DNA of 64,000 nt from JBBROS01 sp965213845 (GCA_965213845.1 CBDCAI010000005.1:1-64000), one strand, 5' to 3'. Numbered from the stretch's first letter, positions 52,184 to 60,730 are shown. Program-made: numbers and translations. The notes: generated from the letters alone by a model not told the origin.

Positions 52184-53625
52184 GCGATGCGGGTCTCGCG
52201 CTGGCGGAGCACGTCGTCGAGCGTCTGGATGCGGTCCATGTAGCCGCCGAGGGCGGCGTAGTCGGCCCGGGGCAGGGTGAACTCGATGGGGCCGACGAGG
52301 GCGGGGGTGGGCACGCTGCCGAAGGCGTTGTCGGGCAGGGTCATGACGTCGACCATGTAGGTGATGCCGCCGCCGGGCCAGAGGTAGACGGTTGCGCCGC
52401 CGGCGGTCACGCGGGTCAGGCGGCGCTGGACGCTGCGGGTGAGCAGGACGGGGTTGTCGGTGGCGCCGGCGCGGAGGCTGCCGCCGGCGCCGGCCATGAA
52501 CAGGACGGTGCACAAAGCGGGCTCGCAGTTCTCGCCGATGCGGGCGACGGCCTGGTCGATGGCGGGGGGCATCGGGGCGGGGCGCGGTACCAGCTGGGCG
52601 TCGAGGGTGAACCAGGCGCTGTGCTCGCCAGTGGTGGAGACCATGAGCAGGCGGAGGCCGGGCCAGGCGAGGGTGGGGTCGATGCGCTCGATGATCTCGA
52701 GCGGGTCCTGGATGTCGGTGCCGCCCCAGCCGAGACCGGGGTTGGCGACCTGGAAGTAGCGGCCGGGGGTGGAGCGCCGGCCGCGCACGCGGATGCCGGC
52801 CGGGCGCATGTCGAGGAAGCGGCCCGCCTGGTGTTCGGTGAGGACGCCGGTGATGTGGTCGTCGACGACGATCACCTCGTCGGCGTGGTCGCGCCATTGC
52901 GGGCCGAAGATGCCGATGGTGGCGCTGCCGCAGCCCACGCGCATGCGGCGTTCGGGCACGCCATCGACCACGGGCGGCTGCCCGGCCTGGACGCGCAGGC
53001 GCGCGCCGCCGTCGATCGTCAGCTCCACGCCCTGCTTGTTCGCCAAAGCGAGCAGCGTGGCGCAGGTGGTGTTGCCTTCCTTCTTGCTGCCGCCGGTCAA
53101 GTGGTGGACGCCGCCGAGGCTGAGCATCTGGCTGCCGTACTCGGCGGTGGTGACGTGGCCGACCTGCTCGCCGTTCGCCCGCACGGGGGCGCATTCGGCG
53201 CCGAGGTGGCGGTCGGTGTCGATCTTCACCTTCAGGCCGCAATAGCTGAACACGCCTTCGCTGACGACGGTGACCATGTCGATGCCGTCGATGGTGCTGC
53301 CGACGATGAAGGGGGCGGGCTTGTAGTCGGGGTAGGTGGTGCCTGCGCCGATGGCGGTGAGCGTGACGTCGGCGGCGGCGAGCGGGTTGCCGTCCCATGC
53401 GCCGGCGGGGATGCGGGCCGGGTCGTGGGACAGGACGACCAGCGGGTCCATGCGGTGCAGCCGGCCGTCGATGTTGCCGTAGCGGTCGCAGGCGCCGGTC
53501 CTGCCGAGGCGGATGCGGCAGAGGACGGGGCAGGCGTCGCAGGTGACGACGTCGGGGGTGACGTGCCGTGCGCCGAGCAGGGCGGCTTCGTCGGGCGCGT
53601 CCGTGCCGGCGTGGGTGGTGGTCAT
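52180..53625 (-). CDS. 6-hydroxynicotinate-reductase-like Fe-S protein
   Basis: 481 residues. An N-terminal cysteine cluster, CDACPVLCRI then GACDRYGN, suits a [4Fe-4S] centre; GVFSYCGLKVKIDTDRHLG, GSKKEGNTTCATLLALANKQ and RMRVGCGSATIGIF follow. The sequence recalls the protein annotated as 6-hydroxynicotinate reductase (Hnr of Eubacterium barkeri), which uses ferredoxin to reduce 6-hydroxynicotinate to the tetrahydro-oxo acid. Co-localisation with a molybdenum hydroxylase, which would hydroxylate the ring first, supports this. The true substrate is not proven. Confidence 0.8.
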   Translation of the reverse strand: MTTTHAGTDAPDEAALLGARHVTPDVVTCDACPVLCRIRLGRTGACDRYGNIDGRLHRMDPLVVLSHDPARIPAGAWDGNPLAAADVTLTAIGAGTTYPDYKPAPFIVGSTIDGIDMVTVVSEGVFSYCGLKVKIDTDRHLGAECAPVRANGEQVGHVTTAEYGSQMLSLGGVHHLTGGSKKEGNTTCATLLALANKQGVELTIDGGARLRVQAGQPPVVDGVPERRMRVGCGSATIGIFGPQWRDHADEVIVVDDHITGVLTEHQAGRFLDMRPAGIRVRGRRSTPGRYFQVANPGLGWGGTDIQDPLEIIERIDPTLAWPGLRLLMVSTTGEHSAWFTLDAQLVPRPAPMPPAIDQAVARIGENCEPALCTVLFMAGAGGSLRAGATDNPVLLTRSVQRRLTRVTAGGATVYLWPGGGITYMVDVMTLPDNAFGSVPTPALVGPIEFTLPRADYAALGGYMDRIQTLDDVLRQRETRIA

Positions 53626-56366
53626 GCGGTGGGGGCGGGCCGGGGGGCGGCGGCGAGCGCCGCCATGATGCGGGCCGGGGTGGCGGGGACCTGGGTCAGG
53701 CGGACCCCGATGGCGTGCTGGATGGCGGCCAGGATGGCGGGGGCGGTGGCGACGAGGGCGGGCTCGCCGACGCCTTTCGCGCCGTAGGGGCCGTGCGCGT
53801 CGCCGGCCTCGATCAGGATGGTGGTGATGGGCGGCACGTCGCCGATGGTGGGGATCAGGTAGTCGTGCAGGTTCTCGGTGCGGCCGGGGACGAACTCCTC
53901 CATGAGGGCGAGGCCGAGGCCCTGGGCGATGCCGCCGTGGATCTGGCCCTCGACCTGCTGGGGGTTCACGGCGCGGCCGACGTCGTGGGCGGCGACGATG
54001 TGGCGGACGGTGACGGCGCCCAGGCCGGGATCGACGTCGACCTCGGCGATCTGGGCAGCGAAGGCGTAGCTGGCGTAGGGAATGCCCTGGCCGTCCGGGT
54101 CCAGCACCGTGGTGGGCGGGTCGTAGCGGCCGTGGCCCTTCAGCAGCAGGCCCTGCGCGTCGGGGATGCCGAGCTCGAGCGTGTGGTGCGTGCCGTCGTG
54201 CTCGACGCAGACCCGGCCGTCGATCAGGTGGATCGTCGCGTCCGGGCCGGCGTTGGCGCGGCGGAGGATCTCGGCCCGCAGCGCCGCCCCGGCCAGGCGG
54301 GCGGCGTTGCCGCTGACCAGGGTCTGGCGGCTGGCGCTGGTCTTGCCGGCGTCGGGGGTGAGGTCGGTGTCGCCGGAGACGAGGCGGAGCGCGGCGGCGG
54401 GCACGCCGAGGGCGTCGGCGGCGATCTGGGTCATGACGGTGTTGCTGCCCTGGCCGATGTCGACGGCGCCCGAGAACAGGACGGGCCGGCCTGCGGCGTC
54501 GATGGCGACGATCATTTCGGAGGGGTTGGACATGCTGGTGTTGCCGATGCCGTACCACATGCAGGCGATGCCGACGCCCCGGCGTGCAAGGGGGGATCGG
54601 GCGTTGTGGGCTTCGGCCTGGGCCCGCATGGCGGTCCAGTGCGGGCGGAGCGCGTCGAGGCATTCGGCCAGGGCGGCACCCTGCCCCAGCACGTGGCCGG
54701 TGGCGGTGGCGTCGCCGGGGCGGAGCGCGTTGCGGTGGCGGAACTCGAGCGGGTCCGTGTCCGACGCGGCGGCCAGCGTGTCCATCAGGGCCTCGGTCGC
54801 CAGGGCGGCCTGGGGCACGCCGAAGCCGCGGAATGCGCCGGCCGGGGGGTCGTTGGTATGCAGCGCGCGGGTGACGGCGAGGACGGCGGGTATGCGATAG
54901 GGGCCGGTGGCGTGGACGGGGACGCGGTTGGCGACGGTGGGGCCCCAGCTGGCATAGGCGCCGGTGTTGAAGTCGGCGTGCAGGCGCAGCGCGGTCAGCC
55001 GCCCGTCGGGGCCGGCGGCGGCTTCGGCGCGGATGCGGGCCGGGTGGCGCTTGGTGGTGGCGGCCATGCTCTCGGGCCGGGTGTAGACCATGCGGACGGG
55101 CCGGTGCAGCAGCCAGGCGGCGAGGCAGGCGAGCGGCTGCATCGAGAGGTCCAGCTTGCCGCCGAAGCCGCCGCCGACGGCGGTGGGCACGACGCGCACC
55201 TGGTCTTGCCGCAGGCCGAGGATGAGGGCCAGCTCGTCGCGGTCCATGTAGGGGGTCTGGGTGGAGGCGACGACCTCGATCCGGTCGCCGACGCGGATGG
55301 CGTAGCCGGCCTCGGGTTCGATGTAGGCGTGCTCGACGAAGCCCGACTCCGTCTCGATGGTGGCCGTCGCGGTGGCGGTCGCGAAGGCGGCGGCCGTATC
55401 GCCGGTGGCGACCCGGCCGCTGCACAGCACGTTGTCCGGCGCGTGGGCGTGCAGCGGGAGGGCGGTGAGGGCGGACTGGAAGGTGACGGGGTCGAGCGGC
55501 GTCCAGGTGATGGGCAGTGCCGCGTCCGGCAGGGCGGCCAGGGTCTCGGCGTCGCCGACGAGCGCGCAGACGGCCTCGCCGCGGTGCCGGGCGGTGTGCC
55601 CGGCCAGGACGGGCTGGTCCTTGCCGGTGGGGTAGATGCCATAGAGGTTGCAGGGCACGTCGGCGGCGGTGAGGACGCGCACCAGGCCGGGGTGGGCGGC
55701 CAGGAGGGGCGCGAAGTCGCCCAGGGTGAAGCTTGCGTGCGGATGGGGGCTGCGGACGGCGCGGAGGGTCAGGAAGGCCGATGCGGGGAGCGCGTCGGCG
55801 CCGAAGCGTTCGGCCCCGGTCAGCTTCTCGGCCCCGTCCACCTTGGGCATGCGGGCGCCGACGGCCTTTCCGGCAGCCGGGGGCGGCACCGAGTTCTCGG
55901 CGGCCACGTCCAGCACGGCCTCGATGATCTTGCGGTAGCCGGTGCAGCGGCACAGGACGCCGCCCAGCGCGTCCTGCACCTGGGGTTCCGTGGGCGCGGG
56001 CGTGCGGGCCAGCAGGTCGGAGGCGGCCATCAGCATGCCCGGCGTGCAGATGCCGCACTGGGCCGCGCCGTGGCGGAGGAAGCTGCGTTGCAGGGCGCCC
56101 AGCGGGCCGTCGGGGGCGGCCAGGCCCTCGACCGTGGTGACGTGGAGGCCGGCGATGCGGGCGGCGGGCACCAGGCAGGCGCAGACCTGGCGGCCGTCCA
56201 GCAGCACGGTGCAGGCGCCGCAATCGCCGGCGTTGCAGCCGACCTTTGTGCCGGTGAGGCCGAGGTCGTCCCGCAGCACGTCCGACAGGCGCCGGGCCGG
56301 GGGCACCCGCACCTCCGTCGCGCGGCCGTTCAGGGTGAAGGCGACGGGTTCGGCGGGCGACCTCAT
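53622..56366 (-). CDS. Molybdenum hydroxylase, fused 2Fe-2S and Mo subunits
   Basis: 914 residues. Residues 1-160 are the small subunit with two [2Fe-2S] clusters (CNAGDCGACTVLLDG and QCGICTPG with LCRCTGY). Residues 175-910 are the molybdopterin subunit: FVEHAYIEPE, VGGGFGGKLD, GAFRGFGVPQ, DIGQGSNTVMTQIAADALG and GAKGVGEPA with the catalytic glutamate. The xanthine-dehydrogenase family hydroxylates N-heterocycles, purines and aldehydes with water. Small and large subunits are usually separate in three-subunit enzymes; here they are fused. ATGA overlaps at both ends couple it to the FAD subunit and the reductase-like gene. Confidence 0.93.
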   Translation of the reverse strand: MRSPAEPVAFTLNGRATEVRVPPARRLSDVLRDDLGLTGTKVGCNAGDCGACTVLLDGRQVCACLVPAARIAGLHVTTVEGLAAPDGPLGALQRSFLRHGAAQCGICTPGMLMAASDLLARTPAPTEPQVQDALGGVLCRCTGYRKIIEAVLDVAAENSVPPPAAGKAVGARMPKVDGAEKLTGAERFGADALPASAFLTLRAVRSPHPHASFTLGDFAPLLAAHPGLVRVLTAADVPCNLYGIYPTGKDQPVLAGHTARHRGEAVCALVGDAETLAALPDAALPITWTPLDPVTFQSALTALPLHAHAPDNVLCSGRVATGDTAAAFATATATATIETESGFVEHAYIEPEAGYAIRVGDRIEVVASTQTPYMDRDELALILGLRQDQVRVVPTAVGGGFGGKLDLSMQPLACLAAWLLHRPVRMVYTRPESMAATTKRHPARIRAEAAAGPDGRLTALRLHADFNTGAYASWGPTVANRVPVHATGPYRIPAVLAVTRALHTNDPPAGAFRGFGVPQAALATEALMDTLAAASDTDPLEFRHRNALRPGDATATGHVLGQGAALAECLDALRPHWTAMRAQAEAHNARSPLARRGVGIACMWYGIGNTSMSNPSEMIVAIDAAGRPVLFSGAVDIGQGSNTVMTQIAADALGVPAAALRLVSGDTDLTPDAGKTSASRQTLVSGNAARLAGAALRAEILRRANAGPDATIHLIDGRVCVEHDGTHHTLELGIPDAQGLLLKGHGRYDPPTTVLDPDGQGIPYASYAFAAQIAEVDVDPGLGAVTVRHIVAAHDVGRAVNPQQVEGQIHGGIAQGLGLALMEEFVPGRTENLHDYLIPTIGDVPPITTILIEAGDAHGPYGAKGVGEPALVATAPAILAAIQHAIGVRLTQVPATPARIMAALAAAPRPAPTA

Positions 56367-57262
56367 GCGGCGATCCCGGTGTCTGCTGCGGCGCGGCCCG
56401 GGGCGAGGTCCGGGGCGGGTGAGAGGGCGCGGCGCAGCAGCTCGAGCGTGGCCTGCCGGCGGTATGCGGCGGGGGCGCGGAGGTCGTCGATGGGGCGGAG
56501 CGGGGCCAGGTGCCCGGGCTGGACGAGGTCTGCCGCGGGGTGGTGGCCGAGCAGGGCGGCTTCCAGCAGCGGCAGCCTTGTCGCGACGGGCCCGCAGGCG
56601 CCGACGGCGATGGCGGCGTGGGTGACGCGGTGGGACGCGTCCGTCTCGAGAACAAGCGCGACCATGCTGATGCTGATGACGAGGTAGCGGCGGCCGCCGA
56701 GCTTGTCGAAGCGGGTTCGGATGCGGGCGGGGTTCCGGGCCGGGCGGTCGGGGATCAGCAGGGCGGTGACCAGCTCGTCCGGGCGGCGGGCGGTGCGGCG
56801 GGGGCCCAGCACGAAGTCGGCGACGGGGATGCGGCGGGTGCCGGCGAGGCTTTGCAGCTCCACGACGCCGTCGAGCGTCAGCAGGACCGGGATGCCGTCG
56901 GCGGCGGGGCTTGCGTTGCACAGGTTGCCGACCAGGGTGCCGGCGTTCTGCACCTGCCATCCGCCGACCTGGTGTGCGGCCTGCTTCAGCCCGTCGAACA
57001 GGGGCGGCAGCGGCGCCTCGATCAGGTCCGTCCAGGTGGCGAGCGCCGGGATGCGCCAGACGCCGGCCGGGTCGCGGTCGGGGGAGGGGCCCTCGATGCG
57101 GCGCATGGCTTCGATGGCGGAGATGTCGAGGATGTCTTCGTCCGGCTCGATCGTGGCGCGGGCGGGGAAGTGGTCCGTGCCGCCGGCCAGCAGGGTGCGG
57201 GGCCCGTGCGCCAGGGCGGCGAGCGCCTGCGGCAGATGGCTCGGGCGCAGATAAGTGGCCAA
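56363..57262 (-). CDS. Molybdenum hydroxylase FAD-binding subunit (CoxM-like)
   Basis: 299 residues. FAD-binding PCMH fold: TLLAGGTDHFPA, QNAGTLVGNLCNASPAAD, RIPVADFVLGPRRT and FDKLGGRRYLVIS. It passes electrons from the 2Fe-2S clusters of the following gene to NAD or another acceptor. The start is taken at TTG 57262; GTG 57268 two codons upstream is equally possible, with GGGGG immediately before. First gene of the long minus-strand unit, right behind the promoter and palindrome at 57281-57334. Confidence 0.9.
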   Translation of the reverse strand: MATYLRPSHLPQALAALAHGPRTLLAGGTDHFPARATIEPDEDILDISAIEAMRRIEGPSPDRDPAGVWRIPALATWTDLIEAPLPPLFDGLKQAAHQVGGWQVQNAGTLVGNLCNASPAADGIPVLLTLDGVVELQSLAGTRRIPVADFVLGPRRTARRPDELVTALLIPDRPARNPARIRTRFDKLGGRRYLVISISMVALVLETDASHRVTHAAIAVGACGPVATRLPLLEAALLGHHPAADLVQPGHLAPLRPIDDLRAPAAYRRQATLELLRRALSPAPDLAPGRAAADTGIAA

Positions 57263-57280
57263 GGGCACCCCCGGGGATCG

Positions 57281-57334
57281 ACGAACGAGATCGTTCGTGT
57301 GCCTACAATCGAGCGGACGGGGCGGGGGTGTCAA
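57281..57334 (-). promoter_or_regulatory. Sigma-70 promoter with overlapping palindromic operator
   Basis: On the minus strand TTGACA (57334-57329) is followed after 18 bases by GATTGT (57310-57305), a reasonable -35/-10 pair. Starting about 6 bases downstream is the perfect palindrome ACGAACGA-GA-TCGTTCGT (57298-57281), placed at the expected transcription start and 19 bases before the TTG of the FAD-subunit gene. A repressor bound there would block transcription of the catabolic operon. No regulator gene is adjacent. Confidence 0.7.
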
Positions 57335-57448
57335 GCGTCTTGGTTTGCCGGGCAGGGCAGTCGCTTGAAGCGGCTTCGCACGACCCTCCATGCCGTGCCG
57401 CCGCCTGTTCGAGCGATGGCCCCGCTGTGCCGGGGCCCTGCCGGCGGG

Positions 57449-58105
57449 TCAGTATCGGTTGGACCTGCGGGGGCCCAGGGCGTCGGACATGATGCAGGCC
57501 GAGGCGTCGCCGGCGCTGCAGGCGCCCAGCAGGAAGCTGAGCTTGGTGCGCGCCTTGTCGGGCAGGCCCATGACGTCCTGGATCAGCAGCCGGCGCCGGT
57601 CGAACAGCAACGGTTCCGTCCAGAGGTTCGCGTCGGCCCGGGCTTCCAGGACGATCGGCGGGCGCGCGGCCATCCTGCCCAGCGACGCACCGGTCACGGG
57701 GCCGGGTGCGCCGGTGCTGCCGATGAAGGCGGGACCGGGATCGGGGGCGGGCGAGGGTGCGGGGGCTGCCGCGAACTGGACGTCGGTCGCGGGCTGCAGA
57801 CGCTCCCGATGAAAGCCGGATGCGACCATGCAGGATTCCGCGGCCGCGCTCTGCCGGATCGCATCGACGACGCCGTCGACCAGCGCCTCGCCCAAGGCTG
57901 CGCCCAATTGCCCGCTGGTGTGACGTCCGCCCCTGAAGTGCACGTCGGCATTCGGCGTGGCGGCCTGGGCCTGGAGGCTGCAGCGCTCCTGCTGGACGTT
58001 CGCCTCCTCGAGGCTGGTGCCCGGGCGCATCCACACCGTCTGGGCGCATCCCGCCAGCATGCCGGCCGCCATCACGCATCGTATCGCTTGCCACTTCGTT
58101 CGCAT
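57449..58105 (-). CDS. Hypothetical lipoprotein
   Basis: 218 residues. A short signal ends in the lipobox MLAGC (cysteine about 20). The mature protein has several cysteines (QQERCSLQA, AESCMVASGF, LLGACSAGDASACIM), an Ala-Gly rich helix (LGAALGEALVDGVVDAI) and a Pro-Ala linker (APAPSPAPDPGPA). I recognise no family. It is separated from the operon promoter by about 115 bases and from the racemase-like gene by 64. Confidence 0.7.
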   Translation of the reverse strand: MRTKWQAIRCVMAAGMLAGCAQTVWMRPGTSLEEANVQQERCSLQAQAATPNADVHFRGGRHTSGQLGAALGEALVDGVVDAIRQSAAAESCMVASGFHRERLQPATDVQFAAAPAPSPAPDPGPAFIGSTGAPGPVTGASLGRMAARPPIVLEARADANLWTEPLLFDRRRLLIQDVMGLPDKARTKLSFLLGACSAGDASACIMSDALGPRRSNRY

Positions 58106-58169
58106 TGCCGCCTCGGGTTGTGCCGAGGAACGCTACTGCGCGGGGTGGCCCGGCAAAAATCGATAACTG

Positions 58170-58901
58170 TCAGGAATGGTCGCGGGCGAGCAGGCGGCCG
58201 TATCCGGCGATGCCGCCCTTCACCCCGGCGGTGGTGCGGGCGTGCCACATCATGGCGGCGGCGGCGGAGATGACGGGCTTGCCGAGGTCGGTCTCGAGGG
58301 CGGCGAGCGTGTCGATGGTGGGCATGCCGACGCCGCTGAGGAAGACGGCTTCCGCGTCCGGGTGGTCCACCTGGCGGCCCAGCTGGTAGGCGCGGGCGGG
58401 GGTCTCGTCGTAGATGTTCACGACGCCGGGCAGGACGCCGAACTGCACGACCTCGATGCCGTGCGCCTCGAGGTGGGCCTTGCCGCGGAGCGTCGTCTCC
58501 ATGGCGTAGGGGGTGCCGAGGGCGATGCGGCGGACGCCGAGGGCGGACAGGGCGGCGAGGACGCTGCCGAAGGCGGTGACGAAGCGCAGGGGGTAGCGGG
58601 CTTCGAGGCGGGCGACGAGGGCCGCCTCGGCGTCGCGGCCCAGCGAGTAGCTGGTGGCGGTATGCGCCAGCACGACGACGGCGGGGTGCACCATGGCGAG
58701 CAGGGCGAGGCTGTCGTCGAGCCCGTCCAGCATCTGCTGGTTGCGCGCCTCCTGCCCCGAGAGGCTGCCGGTGACGCCGGTGGCGGACAGGCGGGCGAAG
58801 TGGAGGCTGCAGCCGGGGGGCAGGAGGGCCATCATCTCGGGCTCGACCGTGGGGTTGCCGGGCGGGACGAGGAAGCCGAGGCGGCCGCGCCATCCTATCA
58901 T
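58170..58901 (-). CDS. Asp/Glu racemase superfamily protein lacking catalytic cysteines
   Basis: 243 residues. The fold is that of maleate isomerase/arylmalonate decarboxylase: GRLGFLVPPGNPTVEPEM, SVLAALSALGVRRIALGTPY, FGVLPGVVNIYDETPARAYQLG. At the two sites where racemases and maleate isomerases carry cysteine, this protein reads LAHTATSYS and LSGVGMPT; the only cysteine is at about residue 31 (PPGCSLHF). Racemisation or cis-trans isomerisation by the two-cysteine route is therefore unlikely. The ATG overlaps the binding-protein stop as ATGA, so substrate uptake and this enzyme are linked. Confidence 0.85.
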   Translation of the reverse strand: MIGWRGRLGFLVPPGNPTVEPEMMALLPPGCSLHFARLSATGVTGSLSGQEARNQQMLDGLDDSLALLAMVHPAVVVLAHTATSYSLGRDAEAALVARLEARYPLRFVTAFGSVLAALSALGVRRIALGTPYAMETTLRGKAHLEAHGIEVVQFGVLPGVVNIYDETPARAYQLGRQVDHPDAEAVFLSGVGMPTIDTLAALETDLGKPVISAAAAMMWHARTTAGVKGGIAGYGRLLARDHS

Positions 58902-60007
58902 GGGCGGGCCGGGACGGGGTTCGTGAGGCCTGGGTTCGTCACGCCTGGGTTCGTGACGCCTGGGTTCGTGACGCCTGGGTTCGTGACGCCGGGGCTCGTG
59001 ACGCCTGGGTTCGTCACGCCTGGGCTCGTCACGTCGGGGAAGAAGATGTCGGACCAGGTGGCGGGCTTGTTCTTGAGCGTGCCGATGTCGTGCATGAAGC
59101 TGGCGAAGCGCATGACGCTGCGGGGGGTGGTGCCGTAGACCGTGTCGGGGTCGGTGATGAGGGCCAGGATCTCGTCGACGGAGGATTTCCGGTCGCCCGA
59201 CATCTCCAGGTACAGGGCGGCGGCGGCCCTGGGGTCCCGGGCGATGATGGCGTCGGCGTCCTGCAAGGCGGCCAGGGTGGCGGCCATCAGGCGGGGGTTG
59301 GCGTCGTGGAAGCGGGTGCCGGCGAACAGGATCATGTCCCAGCCGTCGCCCAGCACGTCTTTCGCGCGCAGGATCGGGCGCATGCCGGCCTTGACCTCGA
59401 GGGTGGAGAAGGGCGGCTGGGCGAAGTGGGCGGTGATGTCGCCGGCGCCCGAGAGCATGGCGGCGAGTGCGTCCGGGTGGCCGAGGGTGACGGTTCGGGC
59501 GTCGAGCCGGGCCCATTCCGCCGGGCCCCAGGCGGCGGCGGCGGCCATCTGGAGGATGATGGCGTTGAGGCCGATCTTGACGCCGGGCAGGGCGATGCGG
59601 TCGCGCTCGGTGAAGTCCCGGATGGTGTGGACGTCCGGGTTGCGGGTGACGAGCATGGAGGGGTTGGTGCTGATGTTGGCGAAGCCGCGGATGGGGTTGC
59701 CGCCGTTGCGCGTCTTGTCCCACATCTGCAGCAGGGCGGGTGCGCCGACCATGCCGATGTCGAGCGCGCCGCTGAGCACGCCGTCGGCCATGGGCGAGGG
59801 ATTGCTGAAGTTGCGGTAGCTGACCGCGATGGTGCCCAACCCGGCGGCGGCGGCGTGCTTTTCCACCAGGTGCTCGTGCTCCATGACCATGAGGGGGACG
59901 ATGCTGGTGCCGTACTGGATGCCGACATGGAGCGCGCTGGCCTCGGCGCGGGCGGGGCCGGCCGGGGCGAGCAGGGCCAGTATGACGAGTGCCGCCAGGT
60001 GCCGCAT
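58898..60007 (-). CDS. NMT1/SsuA-type ABC solute-binding protein with repeat tail
   Basis: 369 residues with a signal peptide (ILALLAPAGPARAEA). The mature part resembles nitrate/sulfonate/taurine-type binding proteins: HVGIQYGTSIVPLMVMEHE, DGVLSGALDIGMVGAPALL, TRNPDVHTIRDFTERDRIALPGVKIG. The normal end is near WSDIFFPDV; beyond it comes a 40-residue tail of VTNPG/VTSPG repeats encoded by a 15-bp array. No permease or ATPase gene is adjacent. Confidence 0.88.
   Translation of the reverse strand: MRHLAALVILALLAPAGPARAEASALHVGIQYGTSIVPLMVMEHEHLVEKHAAAAGLGTIAVSYRNFSNPSPMADGVLSGALDIGMVGAPALLQMWDKTRNGGNPIRGFANISTNPSMLVTRNPDVHTIRDFTERDRIALPGVKIGLNAIILQMAAAAAWGPAEWARLDARTVTLGHPDALAAMLSGAGDITAHFAQPPFSTLEVKAGMRPILRAKDVLGDGWDMILFAGTRFHDANPRLMAATLAALQDADAIIARDPRAAAALYLEMSGDRKSSVDEILALITDPDTVYGTTPRSVMRFASFMHDIGTLKNKPATWSDIFFPDVTSPGVTNPGVTSPGVTNPGVTNPGVTNPGVTNPGLTNPVPARP
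58913..59032. repeat. 15-bp coding tandem repeat, eight units
   Basis: Seven 15-base units encode VT(N/S)PG and an eighth, degenerate, encodes LTNPV at the end of the solute-binding protein gene. Unit differences are mostly at single bases, so copies are recent. In-frame period 15 allows copy-number change without breaking the gene. Confidence 0.9.
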
Positions 60008-60082
60008 GGGCGTTTGCTCCGCGTTTTGCGGGGATCATGGCTGGGTTGGGGGGGTGGGGCTAGGGGGTGTTGGGTTGGGGAG

Positions 60083-60598
60083 TCAGTTCCGAGGTGGTTG
60101 GTGACAGTTCGTCAGCGGTTTGGGCAATTCGCCCAAGGGTAGTCGCAGTCTTGCGTCCTTGCGGGCTTTAAGCACGAGCCTCCTTGTTTCGGGCTGCGTG
60201 ATATACTCCGATAGCTGGGCTTCGTTTTCGTTCAGCAAGGGACCGCTGAAGCCGATCAGAGCACGCCCCCAGGCATCACGCCGCGGGTCGCCGGCAACAA
60301 CCATGGCGTCCACCGCCAACAACATAAAGTCGTACGCCGTGCGGACCTTGTATTTGTCGTTGTCGCTGTATCGAAGGTAACAATACTCTCCGGCGTTTAG
60401 TCCAGCATCCAACACGGACTGAAAAGAATCGAGATGCTTGATTATCAGATCCCGGACACGAACTGAGTCGTAATATTCCTTCTGCAATCTGTAAGAATAA
60501 ACCGTGACGACAACGGCCAGCACGGGAATCACAAGCCTATGAACCGACGATATTATACAATAGTAGATTGTTTTCTTAAACCCTCTCCACTTCTCCAT
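60083..60598 (-). CDS. AT-rich hypothetical membrane-anchored protein
   Basis: 171 residues. One N-terminal membrane helix (LVIPVLAVVVTVYSY, about 23-37) after a basic cytoplasmic end, then a charged, probably helical soluble part (KEYYDSVRVRDLIIKHLDSF) and a Lys-rich C-terminus. No family recognised. Base composition and codons (AAT, AAA, TAT, ATA) differ sharply from every neighbour, and it lies about 245 bases beyond the 3' end of tRNA-Phe, a common integration site: likely acquired. Confidence 0.65.
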   Translation of the reverse strand: MEKWRGFKKTIYYCIISSVHRLVIPVLAVVVTVYSYRLQKEYYDSVRVRDLIIKHLDSFQSVLDAGLNAGEYCYLRYSDNDKYKVRTAYDFMLLAVDAMVVAGDPRRDAWGRALIGFSGPLLNENEAQLSEYITQPETRRLVLKARKDARLRLPLGELPKPLTNCHQPPRN

Positions 60599-60730
60599 CT
60601 TCAGATGTTCCTTTGTAAGATTAAAAACTTGTGAAGACGGTCAGATCATAGAGTGATATAGCACTGTTGAGAGACCCTCAGCGACGACGTATGCGGATGC
60701 TTCCGTGGTCATGGCCGATGCATGTCAAGG

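Noticed and set aside
57303..57448. Small gene between the operon promoter and the lipoprotein
   Set aside because: Only promoter elements are visible; no coding pattern or ribosome site.
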